Shown: positions 36,907 to 47,310, numbered from the stretch's first letter. The stretch is 64,000 nucleotides of DNA from Bin80 sp965220365 (GCA_965220365.1 OZ244823.1:1-64000); one strand, 5' to 3'. Made by a program: numbers and translations. Notes: generated from the sequence alone by a model not told the origin.

Positions 36907-38652
36907 ATGGAAGATTATCTCAGGGCGGCGCTTCAGCGCATATTGACAACCATGCCGTCTGTGCCGGCAGATTTTGTGCCGGAGTTGTCGGTCCCCGCAA
37001 ACCCGGATCACGGCGACCTTGCCACAAACTGTGCAATGCAGCTTGCCCGCCACTTGCGTCGCCCGCCACGGATGATTGCGGAAGAGATCGTTACCGCATT
37101 CACGGCAGATGAACATGATCCCTTTTACGTAGACTCGATCTCGGTTGCAGGAGGAGGATTTATTAATTTCAAATGCTCCAACCGATACCTGTACCGTGAG
37201 CTTGGATCCTGCCTGCACCAAGGGGTTGATTTTGGACGTTCCGATACAGGCAAAGGCAAGCACGCACTGGTAGAATTTGTCAGTGCGAACCCTACAGGAC
37301 CGTTGACGGTGGGACATGGCCGGAATGCCGTTCTGGGAGACACCCTTGCAAGCCTGCTGGAATGGGTTGGTTATCGCGTCACGCGTGAATATTACTTCAA
37401 TGACGCTGGACGCCAGATGCGTGTTCTGGGTGCTTCACTGCGAAGCCGATATGAGGAGGTGACCGCCGAGGAAAACCAGCCGTTTGCAGACCTGCCCCGT
37501 GCAATCAGGCATCGGCAGAGTTATAAATCAAAACAACTGGAGGACACGGGCGACAAGCCGATCATCGTAGCAGATTCCTTCCCTGAAGACGGTTACCTCG
37601 GTGCCTACATCACGACGATTGCCCGCGAACTGGTACAGAAACACGGAATTGGGCTGTTGGACAGTAAGAACGACGACATTTTTGAACGCGCGGCCAAATC
37701 TGCCATCTTTTCCGAAATTCGTACCACACTTGAGCACCTCGGAGTCTCAATGGACAACTATTTCAACGAAAAAAGTCTTTATGAGACGGGTGCAGTAACC
37801 AGTACCCTGGACGCACTGCGAGCACGTGACATGGTTTATGAGCAGGATGGTGCAACATGGTTCAAGACTTCCAGTCTCGGGAAAGAATCGGATACGGTAC
37901 TGGTGAAGCAGACCGGTGAGCCAACGTATCGCCTACCCGACATTGCCTATCACGTTGACAAGATGGAACGGGGGTTTGATCTTCTGGTCAATGTATTTGG
38001 CGCTGATCATATTGGTACGTACCCTGATATTCTGCGCGGCCTGGATGTGCTGGGATTTGACTCACGCCGCATCAAGGTGATTATCTACCAGTTTGTGACC
38101 CTGATACGCGGCGGCGAGGAAGTAAAGATGAGTACCCGCAAGGCAAATTTTATTACGCTGGATGAACTCATGGACGAAGTATCGCCCGATGTGACACGGT
38201 ATTTCTTTGTCATGCGATCCGCCCAGAAGCATCTGGAATTTGATATTGACTTGGCACGGGAAGCCAGTGATAAGAACCCTGTTTTCTATCTTCAGTATGC
38301 TCATGCACGTATTTGCTCCATCCTGAAGAAAGCAGCTGACCTCAACCTTGCGCCGGATCCTAGCCCGTCTAGCCTGGATCTGCTCGTTCATGAATCCGAA
38401 ATCGCTTTAATCAAGGAAATTATTCATTTTCCGAGGGCGGTGTCCAATTGTGCCGAGACATGCGAACCACATCGGCTCGCAACTTATCTGCGTGGAGTTG
38501 CAGAGGCATTTACCCAGTTTTACCATTCGTGCCGTATTCTTGGGGAGGAAGAAAAGATTGCAACGGCACGCATGACCCTGGCGCAGGCTACCAGTATTAC
38601 ACTCCGTAATGGGCTCTCAATTCTGGGGATCAGCGCCCCCGAACGCATGTAG
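36907..38652 (+). CDS. argS: Arginyl-tRNA synthetase
   Basis: The 581-residue class I synthetase attaches arginine to tRNA-Arg. It has the N-terminal additional domain (Arg_tRNA_synt_N), the HIGH-type motif in ANPTGPLTVGHGRNA (H137-G-R139), the AYHVDK region where TYRLPDIAYHVDKMERGFD lies, the KMSK-equivalent VKMSTRKANF (M408-K412), and a C-terminal DALR anticodon-binding domain with FYLQYAHARICSI. Length is normal. It is followed two bases later by pheA. Confidence 0.96.
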   Translation: MEDYLRAALQRILTTMPSVPADFVPELSVPANPDHGDLATNCAMQLARHLRRPPRMIAEEIVTAFTADEHDPFYVDSISVAGGGFINFKCSNRYLYRELGSCLHQGVDFGRSDTGKGKHALVEFVSANPTGPLTVGHGRNAVLGDTLASLLEWVGYRVTREYYFNDAGRQMRVLGASLRSRYEEVTAEENQPFADLPRAIRHRQSYKSKQLEDTGDKPIIVADSFPEDGYLGAYITTIARELVQKHGIGLLDSKNDDIFERAAKSAIFSEIRTTLEHLGVSMDNYFNEKSLYETGAVTSTLDALRARDMVYEQDGATWFKTSSLGKESDTVLVKQTGEPTYRLPDIAYHVDKMERGFDLLVNVFGADHIGTYPDILRGLDVLGFDSRRIKVIIYQFVTLIRGGEEVKMSTRKANFITLDELMDEVSPDVTRYFFVMRSAQKHLEFDIDLAREASDKNPVFYLQYAHARICSILKKAADLNLAPDPSPSSLDLLVHESEIALIKEIIHFPRAVSNCAETCEPHRLATYLRGVAEAFTQFYHSCRILGEEEKIATARMTLAQATSITLRNGLSILGISAPERM

Positions 38653-38654
38653 AC

Positions 38655-39512
38655 ATGAAGGTTGCTTTTCAGGGAGAAATTGGTGCATTCAGTGAGGAGG
38701 CGGCGGGCCGCCTGTATCCTGGTTGCCATGTGGTTCCATTACCTGCAATGGATGATGTATTTATGGCGGTTGAATCCCAGACCGTTTCGCGAGGGATTGT
38801 TCCGATTGAGAACTCCCTCTTTGGCAGTGTTCATATCAACTACGACCTTTTGCGTGCGCACCAAGTCAGGATTGCAGGAGAAGTAAAACTTCGCATCCGC
38901 CATTTCCTGATGGCCAAGCCCGGCGCCCGGCTAGAGAACATCCAACGCGTTCTTTCTCATCCCCAGGCCCTCGGACAGTGTCAGACATTTCTGAAGGAAA
39001 AGCTTGGTTGGAGTGAGGTTGTGCCTACCTACGATACCGCAGGTGCCGCAAAACTGATCGCGGCGGAAGACAGCCTTGCAAGTGCTGCGATCGGGCCTGC
39101 ACGGGCTGCTCAGGAGTATGGCCTGGAGGTTCTGGCAACCGACCTGCAAAGTCATGCACTCAATTATACACGGTTTCTGGCTTTAGCACCAGAAAATGCC
39201 GAGAGGTGCGCCTCTACGGGAGCCTCACTCAAGACCTCAATCGTGTTTGCACTAAAACAAACCATACCCGGCGCTCTTTTTAAGAGCCTCAGCGTATTTT
39301 TTCTACGTGATCTGGACCTGTACAAGGTAGAAAGCCGCCCACTGATTGGCCATCCCGGTGATTACCTGTTTTATCTGGATGTTGAGGGAGACACCGCAGA
39401 TCCTGTCCTTCAGCGGGCTCTTGAACATCTTGGCGAAATCACCACAGATCTGCGTATCCTGGGATCCTATCCCCGCGGACAGACCTGGGACGGAGACCAT
39501 GTAAGCCAGTAA
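38655..39512 (+). CDS. pheA: Prephenate dehydratase
   Basis: This 285-residue monofunctional enzyme converts prephenate to phenylpyruvate for phenylalanine synthesis. The catalytic domain starts KVAFQGEIGAFSEEAA and has VPIENSLFGSV and NYTRFLAL (T172-R173-F174, the TRF motif). A C-terminal ACT domain (about 190-275) carries KVESRPLIGHPGDYLFYLD, whose ESRP motif binds phenylalanine for feedback inhibition. No chorismate mutase domain is fused to it. It follows argS closely. Confidence 0.95.
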   Translation: MKVAFQGEIGAFSEEAAGRLYPGCHVVPLPAMDDVFMAVESQTVSRGIVPIENSLFGSVHINYDLLRAHQVRIAGEVKLRIRHFLMAKPGARLENIQRVLSHPQALGQCQTFLKEKLGWSEVVPTYDTAGAAKLIAAEDSLASAAIGPARAAQEYGLEVLATDLQSHALNYTRFLALAPENAERCASTGASLKTSIVFALKQTIPGALFKSLSVFFLRDLDLYKVESRPLIGHPGDYLFYLDVEGDTADPVLQRALEHLGEITTDLRILGSYPRGQTWDGDHVSQ

Positions 39513-39551
39513 ACTTGCACAAATTTATACCAATCATCCCCCACGAATCAA

Positions 39552-42296
39552 ATGTACCGCATCTGTTTTTCTCTATTCATGCTTTCCATGCTCTGCGTGA
39601 GCGCCTATGCTCAGAAAAGAGCTCTCGACCACGATGTATACGAAATCTGGAATAGTATCTCTGACCGGGAAATTTCACATGATGGTCAGTGGAGCTTCTA
39701 CGAATACGGCCCAGAAAAGGGAGATGGAATGCTTGAGATCCGCAGTCTCACAGACGATGAACTGTACAAGATCCCGAGGGGGAACGCAGCCCAGTTTACG
39801 CATGATTCCCGGTATGTGGTGTATCTGATTACCCCGCCTGATGATACACTGCGCGCTGCCCGTAAAGCAGATCTTGACGAGGATGAAATGCCAAAGGATA
39901 CCCTTGGTGTTCTGGACCTTGAAACCGGGGGATCCCATTACATACCCCATGTCCGCTCTTTCGAAGTCCCGGACGACTTCACCAATGTGGTGGCATATCT
40001 CTCGGAAAAAACAGAGGCAGATTCTACTGGCAAAGGCCGCATGCTCCATATACATGATCTTGGAACCGCAAGTGCGACCAGCTTTGCACATGTTCAGGAA
40101 TACCTGCTCTCTGCGAACGGTGCACATCTGGTATACACCTTTGAGGGAAATGACTCGCTGGATACCGGACTGGTCAGAGTGGATCTTTCCTCTGGTACAG
40201 TGGACACGCTTCTCTCTGGCGGAGGAGCATATGAGCGTTTGACGTTCGATGAAGCAGGAGACCAGCTGGCGTTTCTGTCCAGTCGTGAGGGACATGCGAT
40301 GGATCCCGCAGAGTATGCACTCTATTACTGGCGGGCAGGCACGGACAGTGTTCGCGCAGTTGCTACCGCAGCCAGTGACGCTCTTGCTGAAGGCTGGTGG
40401 ATCAGTCCCAACAGAGATCCGTCCTTTTCAGAGAGTGGAGATCGACTCTACTTTGGCACTGCACCAAAACCGCCGGCTGAAAAGGAAGAGGTTGACGAAG
40501 AAGAAAGCCCGGTTCTGGACATCTGGAACTGGCGAGATCCGCTTCTGCAACCCATGCAGCTGGTGAACGCGGAGCGAGAAAAAGAGCGCTCTTACCTAGC
40601 AGTCCTGCATCTGGATACAGAGCAGATCATCCAACTGGCCCACAAAGCGATGCCGGATGTATCGGTAGGATCAGACGGAGATGCAGACATTGCGATCGGC
40701 TGGTCAGACCTGCCCTACCGACAGCAGATCAGCTGGGATTCCCCCAGAGCCTACGATACCTACGTGGTCAACGTACTTGATGGCACAAGCACATTGGTCC
40801 TTGAGGGAGTCCAATATCGCCCGTCCCTCTCCCCTGATGCACAATACATTACCTGGTGGGACCGTGATAAACTAAGCTGGATAGCCCTGGCGACTGACGA
40901 TAAAGAGCCGATCAATCTGACTGTTTCACTGGAGCTACCGGTGCACAATGAAATCCACGACTGGCCTTATGGCCCCAACCCATACGGCAATGCAGGCTGG
41001 AGCGCAGATGATCATGAATTCCTGTTATATGACCGCTACGATATCTGGGCGGTCAATCCCAACGATGTCTCTTCGCTGCGTAATGTAACTGGCGGTTTGG
41101 GTCGCGAGCAAAATCTACAATTCCGTTATGTCGAACTGGACCCGGATGAAGAATCCATTCCCGACCAACTCATGCTCTCAGCCTTTGATCTGGACACAAA
41201 AGCTTCTGGATTCTACCAGATGGAAATTGATTCAGATGAAAACCCGGAGGAGCTGGTTATGATGGATAAGCGTTTTGGCTTTTTGCAAAAGGCTGAGAAC
41301 GCAGATCAACTGCTCTTTACACGAGAGAGTTTCATCGAATCTAGGGATCTTTGGACGAGCAGTCTGGGTCTGTCTGACATGGAGCAGGTGAGCGATGTCA
41401 ACCCCCAGCAATCGGACTACAGCTGGGGCACCGCCGAGCTTGTCTATTGGACCTCCTTGGACGGAATCCCACTCACGGGGATGTTATTCAAGCCGGATGG
41501 ATTTGATGCATCACAAGAATACCCGATGATGGTGTATTTCTATGAAAAGATGTCCAACGGACTACACCAGCACCGGCCGCCCGTCACTGCACGTTCTTCG
41601 ATCAGCTTTTCCTTCTATGTCAGCCGTGGATATGTGGTCTTCGTACCGGACATCCCCTACAAAGTTGGCTATCCAGGAGAGAGCGCACTGAACGCCGTCG
41701 TGCCGGGCGTTACCATGCTCATCAACCAGGGCTTTGTGGACCCAGACCGTGTTGGAGTGCAGGGACACAGCTGGGGAGGATATCAGATTGCCTATATGAT
41801 CACTGAATCGGATCTATTTGCTGCTGCGGAAGCAGGTGCCCCGGTTGTCAATATGACGAGTGCCTATGGCGGAATCCGTTGGGCCAGTGGAATGAGTCGA
41901 ATGTTTCAATATGAGCGCACCCAAAGCCGGATCGGAGGATCCCTTTGGGAAACCCCACTCAGGTATCTTGATAACTCGCCATTATTCCAGGCGGACAAGA
42001 TCAAAACCCCGGTTCTTATGCTCCACAATGATGATGATGGTGCTGTGCCGTGGTACCAGGGCATTGAATTTTTTGTGGCTCTGCGACGCTTACAAAAACC
42101 GGTCTGGATGCTCAATTATAACGGGGAAGGCCATGGCCTCTCAAAGTACGCCAACAAGAGAGACTTCGCTATTCGCATGCAGCAATTCTTTGATCATTAT
42201 CTCATGGATGCCCCTGCTCCCGTATGGATGACCGAAGGAGTCCCTGCGATCATGAAAGGAGAAACACTGGGGCTTGAACCTGCCGATGGCCAATAA
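39552..42296 (+). CDS. Secreted S9-family (prolyl oligopeptidase-like) peptidase
   Basis: The 914-residue protein has a signal peptide ending SAYAQ at residue 21. A long beta-propeller-like region follows, with SGDRLYFGTAP, SPDAQYITWWDRD and similar repeats. The C-terminal alpha/beta-hydrolase domain (about 640-900) has the triad S740 in GHSWGGYQIAYMI, D829 in HNDDDGAVPWYQ and H861 in GEGHGLS. It should cut short peptides in the periplasm or outside the cell, like the large DPP/acyl-peptidase relatives in Bacteroidota. It lies 39 bases after pheA and probably ends that transcript. Confidence 0.93.
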   Translation: MYRICFSLFMLSMLCVSAYAQKRALDHDVYEIWNSISDREISHDGQWSFYEYGPEKGDGMLEIRSLTDDELYKIPRGNAAQFTHDSRYVVYLITPPDDTLRAARKADLDEDEMPKDTLGVLDLETGGSHYIPHVRSFEVPDDFTNVVAYLSEKTEADSTGKGRMLHIHDLGTASATSFAHVQEYLLSANGAHLVYTFEGNDSLDTGLVRVDLSSGTVDTLLSGGGAYERLTFDEAGDQLAFLSSREGHAMDPAEYALYYWRAGTDSVRAVATAASDALAEGWWISPNRDPSFSESGDRLYFGTAPKPPAEKEEVDEEESPVLDIWNWRDPLLQPMQLVNAEREKERSYLAVLHLDTEQIIQLAHKAMPDVSVGSDGDADIAIGWSDLPYRQQISWDSPRAYDTYVVNVLDGTSTLVLEGVQYRPSLSPDAQYITWWDRDKLSWIALATDDKEPINLTVSLELPVHNEIHDWPYGPNPYGNAGWSADDHEFLLYDRYDIWAVNPNDVSSLRNVTGGLGREQNLQFRYVELDPDEESIPDQLMLSAFDLDTKASGFYQMEIDSDENPEELVMMDKRFGFLQKAENADQLLFTRESFIESRDLWTSSLGLSDMEQVSDVNPQQSDYSWGTAELVYWTSLDGIPLTGMLFKPDGFDASQEYPMMVYFYEKMSNGLHQHRPPVTARSSISFSFYVSRGYVVFVPDIPYKVGYPGESALNAVVPGVTMLINQGFVDPDRVGVQGHSWGGYQIAYMITESDLFAAAEAGAPVVNMTSAYGGIRWASGMSRMFQYERTQSRIGGSLWETPLRYLDNSPLFQADKIKTPVLMLHNDDDGAVPWYQGIEFFVALRRLQKPVWMLNYNGEGHGLSKYANKRDFAIRMQQFFDHYLMDAPAPVWMTEGVPAIMKGETLGLEPADGQ

Positions 42297-42477
42297 TAGC
42301 GGAAGGACTTCTGGTCTCTTTCGCGGATTGGTAAAGCAGAGAAATTTTCTATAGACAAACTTCTACGGCTCATGATCACCATTAGCTTCTTACAAAATCA
42401 TTTTAGATGAATTAGGTCAGAAAGTTGATAGGCGTTGTATACATGGCTATCTGGTATTTCTCATCGGACAAACGACA

Positions 42478-45278
42478 ATGCGGATAGCGTGGAATGAGAT
42501 TAAACGCCGTGCGGGCGAGTTCGCACAGCGGTGGGCAGATGAAACCTACGAGAAAGGAGCAACCCAAACTTTTTACAATGAGTTTTTTGGTGTATTCGGG
42601 GTTGACCGAAAGCGTGTAGCGCTCTATGAGCATCACGTAAATCTTCTGGGCGACCGATCTGGTTTTGTTGATTTATTGTGGAAAGGTGTCCTTCTGGTTG
42701 AGCAGAAAAGTAGAGGGCGTGATCTTGTGAAAGCTTGGGATCAAGCCGTTCGGTATGCCGAGGCGCTGGATGCCCCCGACATGCCTCGCTATATCCTCGT
42801 ATCCGACTTCCAGACGTTCCACCTGACTGATCTTGACACACGGAAAGAATGGAAATTCTCGCTATCTGATTTTCCTAGGCATGTGTACGATTTCGGTTTT
42901 ATTATTGGCTCACAGAAGCGGGTTTTTCGGGATCAAGACCCCGTAAATATCAAGGCTGCAGAACTGGTGGGGCGTTTGCATGATATGCTTCTTGAAGAAG
43001 CGGGATATACGGGACACGATCTCGAGCAGTTGCTCGTACGAATTGTATTCTGTCTGTTCGCTGATGATACGGGGATATTTGAGCCACGAGATATTTTTCT
43101 TGTCTATCTCGAAGAGCGTACGGCAAAGGATGGATCTGACCTCGGTGCAAGACTACTGCACTTATTCAGTATCCTGGATAAACCTGTATCGCAGCGGAGC
43201 AATACACTGGATGAAGACCTGAAGCAATTCCCGTACGTCAATGGGGCACTGTTTGAGGGGCGATTGGAATTTCCAAACTTCACGGCACCGATGCGGGATG
43301 CGCTCTTGGATGCCTGCAAGTTTGACTGGTCGAATATATCCCCCGCGATTTTCGGATCGCTGTTCCAATCTGTTATGGACGCGGCCGAACGGCGCAAGCA
43401 CGGTGCACACTACACAACCGAAAAGAATATCCTCAAGGTAATTGAACCTCTATTCATGGATGATCTTCGGGAGGAGTTTGACCACATAAAAATATTGAAG
43501 CGGGGGCGCCTCACACGTTTGCGGAAATTCCAACAGAAACTCGGGTCGCTGCGCTTTTTTGACCCCGCATGTGGGTGTGGGAACTTCCTTGTTATTGCCT
43601 ACCGAGAATTGCGCTTGCTTGAACTAGACGTGCTAAAAGCAATCCATGAATCTGATGATGTGCAAGCGGGGAGGCAGCAGGATCTGGCTGCGGAGATGCT
43701 ATCGGTAGTGGACGTAGATCAGTTTTTTGGGGTTGAGATCAGTGAGTTTCCGGTTCGTATTGCAGAGACTGCATTGTGGATGATGGACCATATCATGAAT
43801 AATCATCTCAGCCTTGAATTCGGTGAGACCTTCACACGGATTCCACTGGAGGCCTCGCCACATATTGTTCATGGGGATGCGCTGGAAATAGACTGGTCCA
43901 CGTTGCTTTCACCAGAAGACTGTTCGTTTGTATTTGGGAATCCCCCATTTGGAGGTGCGAAGTTTCAAAGTAAGGATCAGCGTGCACAGGTGCATCGGAT
44001 TGCGGCATTGGGCAAAGGTGGGGGTACACTAGATTATGTTACTGCGTGGTTTATTAAAGCGGGAAAATATATCAGTGCTGGAGGGGAGGGACGAATTGGA
44101 TTTGTAGCAACGAATTCGATTACACAGGGAGAGCAGGTAGGACAGTTGTGGCCGATTCTGTTTGAGCGCTTTAAGGTTGATATTTCGTTTGCCCATCGAA
44201 CCTTCGCCTGGGGGTCGGATGCGCGGGGGAAGGCACATGTACATGTGGTCATCATTGGCCTTGATCTTCAGAAACAAGCACGGACGAAGAAGCGCCTGTT
44301 CAGCTACCCCAATATCCAGGGTGAGCCGCTCGAAAGTAATCATTCCATGCTCTCCCCCTACTTGTTTGATGCCAGTGGTTTGAGGAATCCGCATATTATC
44401 GTGCACGAAGAAAGCCGTCCGATCAATGGATGGGGGAAAATGATCATCGGATCCCAGCCTATAGATAAGGGCTACTATATTTTCAATGAAAAAGAGCGGA
44501 ACGAATTTTTGGAGACTGAACCTGGGGCATTTCCGTTCATGCGACCTTTTGTGGGAGCGCGCGAGTTTTTACAAGGCAAGAAGCGTTGGATCTTGGCACT
44601 GCATGACGCGTCGCCGAATGTGTTGGTAAAGCTTCCAAATGTTCGGAAACGAATTGCGGCCGTTCGCGCCTACCGGGAATCAAGTAAGCGTGTCTCTACT
44701 AAGAAGCTCGCTAAAGTCCCCAGGATTTGGCAGGTCAATGTCATTCCTGATGCTGCTTATTTAGTGATTCCCAGAGTTAGTTCTGAACGGAGGGAGTATA
44801 TGCCCATCGGATGGGTTGAGCCACCAGTGGTTCCCAGTGATGCAGTACTCGTAATAGAGAATGCAACGCTTAGTTATTTTGCCTTGCTAACTTCGGCCAT
44901 GCATATGGCATGGATGCGGGCAGTCGCTGGACGGTTGAAGAGTGATTATCGCTATTCTGTCGGGGTCGTCTATAACACGTTTCCTGTGCCGCAGCAGATG
45001 CAAATTGGACTTCACTTGATCCCTTGGCACAAGCTATACTGGATATTCGTGCAGCTTATCCAGAGGCAACGTTGTCTGATTTGTATGATCCAGATCTTAT
45101 GCCGCCTGATCTTCGCCGTGCACACCAGAAGCTCGATCGTGCCGTAGACCGACTGTATGATCCGAAGGGGTTCAAGTCCGAGGCTGATAGAGTCCGCCTC
45201 TTGTTCATGCGCTATGAACAAATAATCACCCCGCTATTGGCGGAGGGAGAAAAGAAAAAGCGGAGACGAAATTCGTGA
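42478..45278 (+). CDS. MmeI-like type IIL restriction-modification enzyme, frameshifted near its 3' end
   Basis: One chain combines nuclease, helical linker, N6-adenine methyltransferase and target-recognition regions. The nuclease motif is D65 with E75-Q-K77 in FVDLLWKGVLLVEQKSRG. The helical part contains HYTTEKNILKVIEPLF. Methyltransferase motif I is FFDPACGCGNFLVIAYREL (about 359-377) and motif IV is NPPFGG (about 488). The original frame stops at 45147 after a tail unlike the family. One base out of frame, NWTSLDPLAQAILDIR and LYDPDLMPPDLRRAHQKLD, the normal C-terminus, run to 45278. Loss of one A in the AAA run at 45002-45004 explains this. About 90 C-terminal residues are therefore replaced, but nuclease and methyltransferase cores are intact, so activity is uncertain. 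Coordinates cover both frames. Confidence 0.88.
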
Positions 45279-45383
45279 TTTGACGCAGACCAAAGGTCAC
45301 TCGCTCTGAGGATATTGTGAATAGTATCTGCGCGAACAGAAGGGAATGTAGAAAAAGACTCGATTCAAGAACATTACTTTGTT

Positions 45384-45734
45384 GGTTCTACCGGCATTGT
45401 TGTGGATAGAGTTCTGATTCCCCATGAAGGAAGAAGATCACAGATTCAAAGTTTTCGGATCTTCTGTCCCTTTGTTTGATGGCTTTTACCGCTTGAATCT
45501 TTCCGTTGAGTTACTCGGCTCTGGTATTGGATGATTCATGACAAATTGCATAGAACACTCTCTTGACACTGATTGTGCTAGTAAACCAACAGCTTGTCAA
45601 TGCGCCCGTCATCCTTGAATCATAAACTGGTTCGGGGGCAAAGCATCAACAACCGTATCACGCTCCATGCAAACCCTCAGTCGGTTCAGTAAAAAACCGA
45701 AATTTAATCATTCCATACAAATGCCGGTAGAACC
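45384..45734 (-). mobile_element. 351-bp ISL3-derived mini-element with 8-bp target duplications
   Basis: The left end ggttctaccggcatt and the right end aatgccggtagaacc are exact inverted repeats. ACTTTGTT is repeated directly just outside both (45376-45383 and 45735-45742), matching the 8-bp duplication usual for ISL3. Read on the minus strand, the left part still encodes a decayed ISL3 transposase C-terminus: SNTRAE, a stop codon, LNGKIQAVKAIKQRDRRSE, then NFESVIFFLHGESELYP. Most of the transposase is deleted. It is therefore a deletion derivative that full-length relatives elsewhere could move. Confidence 0.8.
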
Positions 45735-45846
45735 ACTTTGTTAGGTTATGCTCTATAAAATCCCTTCTTGGTCAGTGTCCAGACGCTTTCTGTTCCGTTT
45801 GTTTATGCTATCTCGTTGACAAACTCTTTTGCCGAGTGCTTTACAG

Positions 45847-45862
45847 TAAAACATATGTTTTA
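45847..45862. repeat. Perfect 16-bp palindrome
   Basis: TAAAACATATGTTTTA reads the same on both strands, in an AT-rich stretch. It looks like a dimeric regulator site, but no gene starts nearby. Confidence 0.4.
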
Positions 45863-46008
45863 TAAATATTTTCTAAACCGTCGATGTCAGGATTATTGTC
45901 CAGAGTTTTATCAACTTTTCTATGTAGTCTCCACTTTTGGACGTTAGCGTGAACGTTCCGCATTGCGGATCCGTACCGTTATGGCATGCTGCAAGGTGAT
46001 GAATAATT

Positions 46009-46021
46009 TGCCCGCAGGGCA
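46009..46021 (-). terminator. Possible terminator hairpin after sixA
   Basis: On the minus strand TGCCC-TGC-GGGCA followed by AATTATT lies 16 bases past the sixA stop codon. The stem is short and the T-rich tail weak, so this is only a candidate. Confidence 0.3.
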
Positions 46022-46037
46022 GCTATCGTACCCATCA

Positions 46038-46556
46038 TCAGCTATTCTTATTGTAATAGCTTTCCGGTAATCGCCTGGGGAGTTGGTGCCAGATGAGCTT
46101 TCCCGTTCCAGGCGCAGAACGTTCCCAATTTTCAATTGAAAGATCTACCCTGGCCATGGATGCAGTTGGAAATTCTTTCAGTGCGCAGTTCGATAGGAGT
46201 GCTGCGGTCATAGACCATGTAGGCTGGTGCCCCACTAACATGACCGTTTGGATATGGTCGGGAACCTCCTGCAGATAATGGATCAGATCTTGCGGCGCAG
46301 CGTGGTAGAGTGCCCGCTCGTACCGGACATCCGCCTGCCACACACCTGCCTCACCGGCCATCATATAGGTTGACCGGGCACGGACAGCGGTAGAACAGAG
46401 GATGAGGTCCGGCAAAGGCCCCATCTCTGTAAGCCAACGCCCCATAGCGCGGGATGTACGCCTGCCACGTGAATTCAACGGCCGATCATGATCCTGGCCA
46501 TAGGTTGCGTTCCAGTCGGACTTGCCGTGACGAAGAAACAGAACGGTCTTGGGCAT
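46038..46556 (-). CDS. sixA: SixA-like phosphohistidine phosphatase (histidine phosphatase family)
   Basis: The 172-residue protein has the RHG catalytic motif in VLFLRHGKSDWN (catalytic His10) and the second His in VMLVGHQPTW. DRPLNSRGRRTSRAMGRWL is the family middle. SixA in E. coli removes phosphate from the NPr protein or from histidine kinase HPt domains. The start codon overlaps the stop codon of the DUF4389 gene (TAATG), so the two are translationally coupled. Confidence 0.88.
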   Translation of the reverse strand: MPKTVLFLRHGKSDWNATYGQDHDRPLNSRGRRTSRAMGRWLTEMGPLPDLILCSTAVRARSTYMMAGEAGVWQADVRYERALYHAAPQDLIHYLQEVPDHIQTVMLVGHQPTWSMTAALLSNCALKEFPTASMARVDLSIENWERSAPGTGKLIWHQLPRRLPESYYNKNS

Positions 46557-47140
46557 TACTTATCCAATGAGTACGGTGGATATTCATCGGTGGCAAACAG
46601 GAAAGCGTAGGCAGATACACGCAGCGACCATCGTAATACGCCGCTAGAAATATCAAATATCGATTGCGGATAACGCCCCGTGAACACCATGACCACCCAA
46701 CATATGGGGGTGATCAAATAAAGCAGCACTGTAACAAATAAAGAGAGTATTATTGAATGAGGAAGGACGAGTAGCCACTTTACTAAAGGCAATAACCGGC
46801 TCAAGAAAATATCTTCATCGGGATAATCGATCTCTATAAGAACCCCACCAGTCTCACCGAACGATGGATATTCGTCGGTCAGGAGCAGTAGATATGCATC
46901 TGATCTCAAAATAAACCGATAGCAATTCAGATTGAATGTAAACAACTGTCGGGGATAATGATCAAAAAACAGGATCGAAAAAACTGTGGCAAGACGACTC
47001 ACAACTGCAACGCACATAAGAATGCAGCAGATGACTATTACTGGCAATAACAGGAGCGGGCGAAATAAGATACTCAATCGGCTCTGGCTCTCCTGATAGG
47101 GGATTTCGAGGCGTGCCGGATATTCCATAAATTCAGCCAA
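46556..47140 (-). CDS. DUF4389-family membrane protein with an internal duplication
   Basis: The 194-residue protein has three or four membrane segments (about 26-52, 118-150). Two similar blocks follow each membrane part: YPRQLFTFNLNCYRFILRSD with LLLTDEYPSF, and YPQSIFDISSGVLRWSLRVS with LFATDEYPPY. This duplicated layout is that of DUF4389 proteins, whose role is unknown. The start may be the fifth codon (MEYPARLEIPY, 47128). It is coupled to sixA by a one-base overlap. Confidence 0.8.
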   Translation of the reverse strand: MAEFMEYPARLEIPYQESQSRLSILFRPLLLLPVIVICCILMCVAVVSRLATVFSILFFDHYPRQLFTFNLNCYRFILRSDAYLLLLTDEYPSFGETGGVLIEIDYPDEDIFLSRLLPLVKWLLVLPHSIILSLFVTVLLYLITPICWVVMVFTGRYPQSIFDISSGVLRWSLRVSAYAFLFATDEYPPYSLDK

Positions 47141-47310
47141 AACAATTAAGACGCACTGCTAACTCGCAGTCATTTGGTTTTGTTTTAGGGAACCTTCATA
47201 ATCCTGCAATCTTCCGTGATGCGGGGCATCAATCAAAATCGCGTAGATCCTGTTTGGCTGATACAGTGACACACATTCCAAGTTGCCCATACCTGTGCTG
47301 ATCCTGACCC

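Larger units (their letters stand above)
45279..46037. other. Intergenic region between the R-M gene and sixA
   Basis: These 759 bases contain an ISL3-derived mini-element (45384-45734), a 16-bp palindrome at 45847-45862 and a possible terminator hairpin near sixA. I see no intact gene. Both flanking genes end here, so little promoter activity is expected. Confidence 0.6.

Noticed and set aside
42478..45147. BREX-type PglX as an alternative for the methyltransferase gene
   Set aside because: The nuclease motif at residues 65-77, the length and the C-terminal DLYDPDLMPPDLR block fit MmeI-like enzymes, and no other BREX genes are present.
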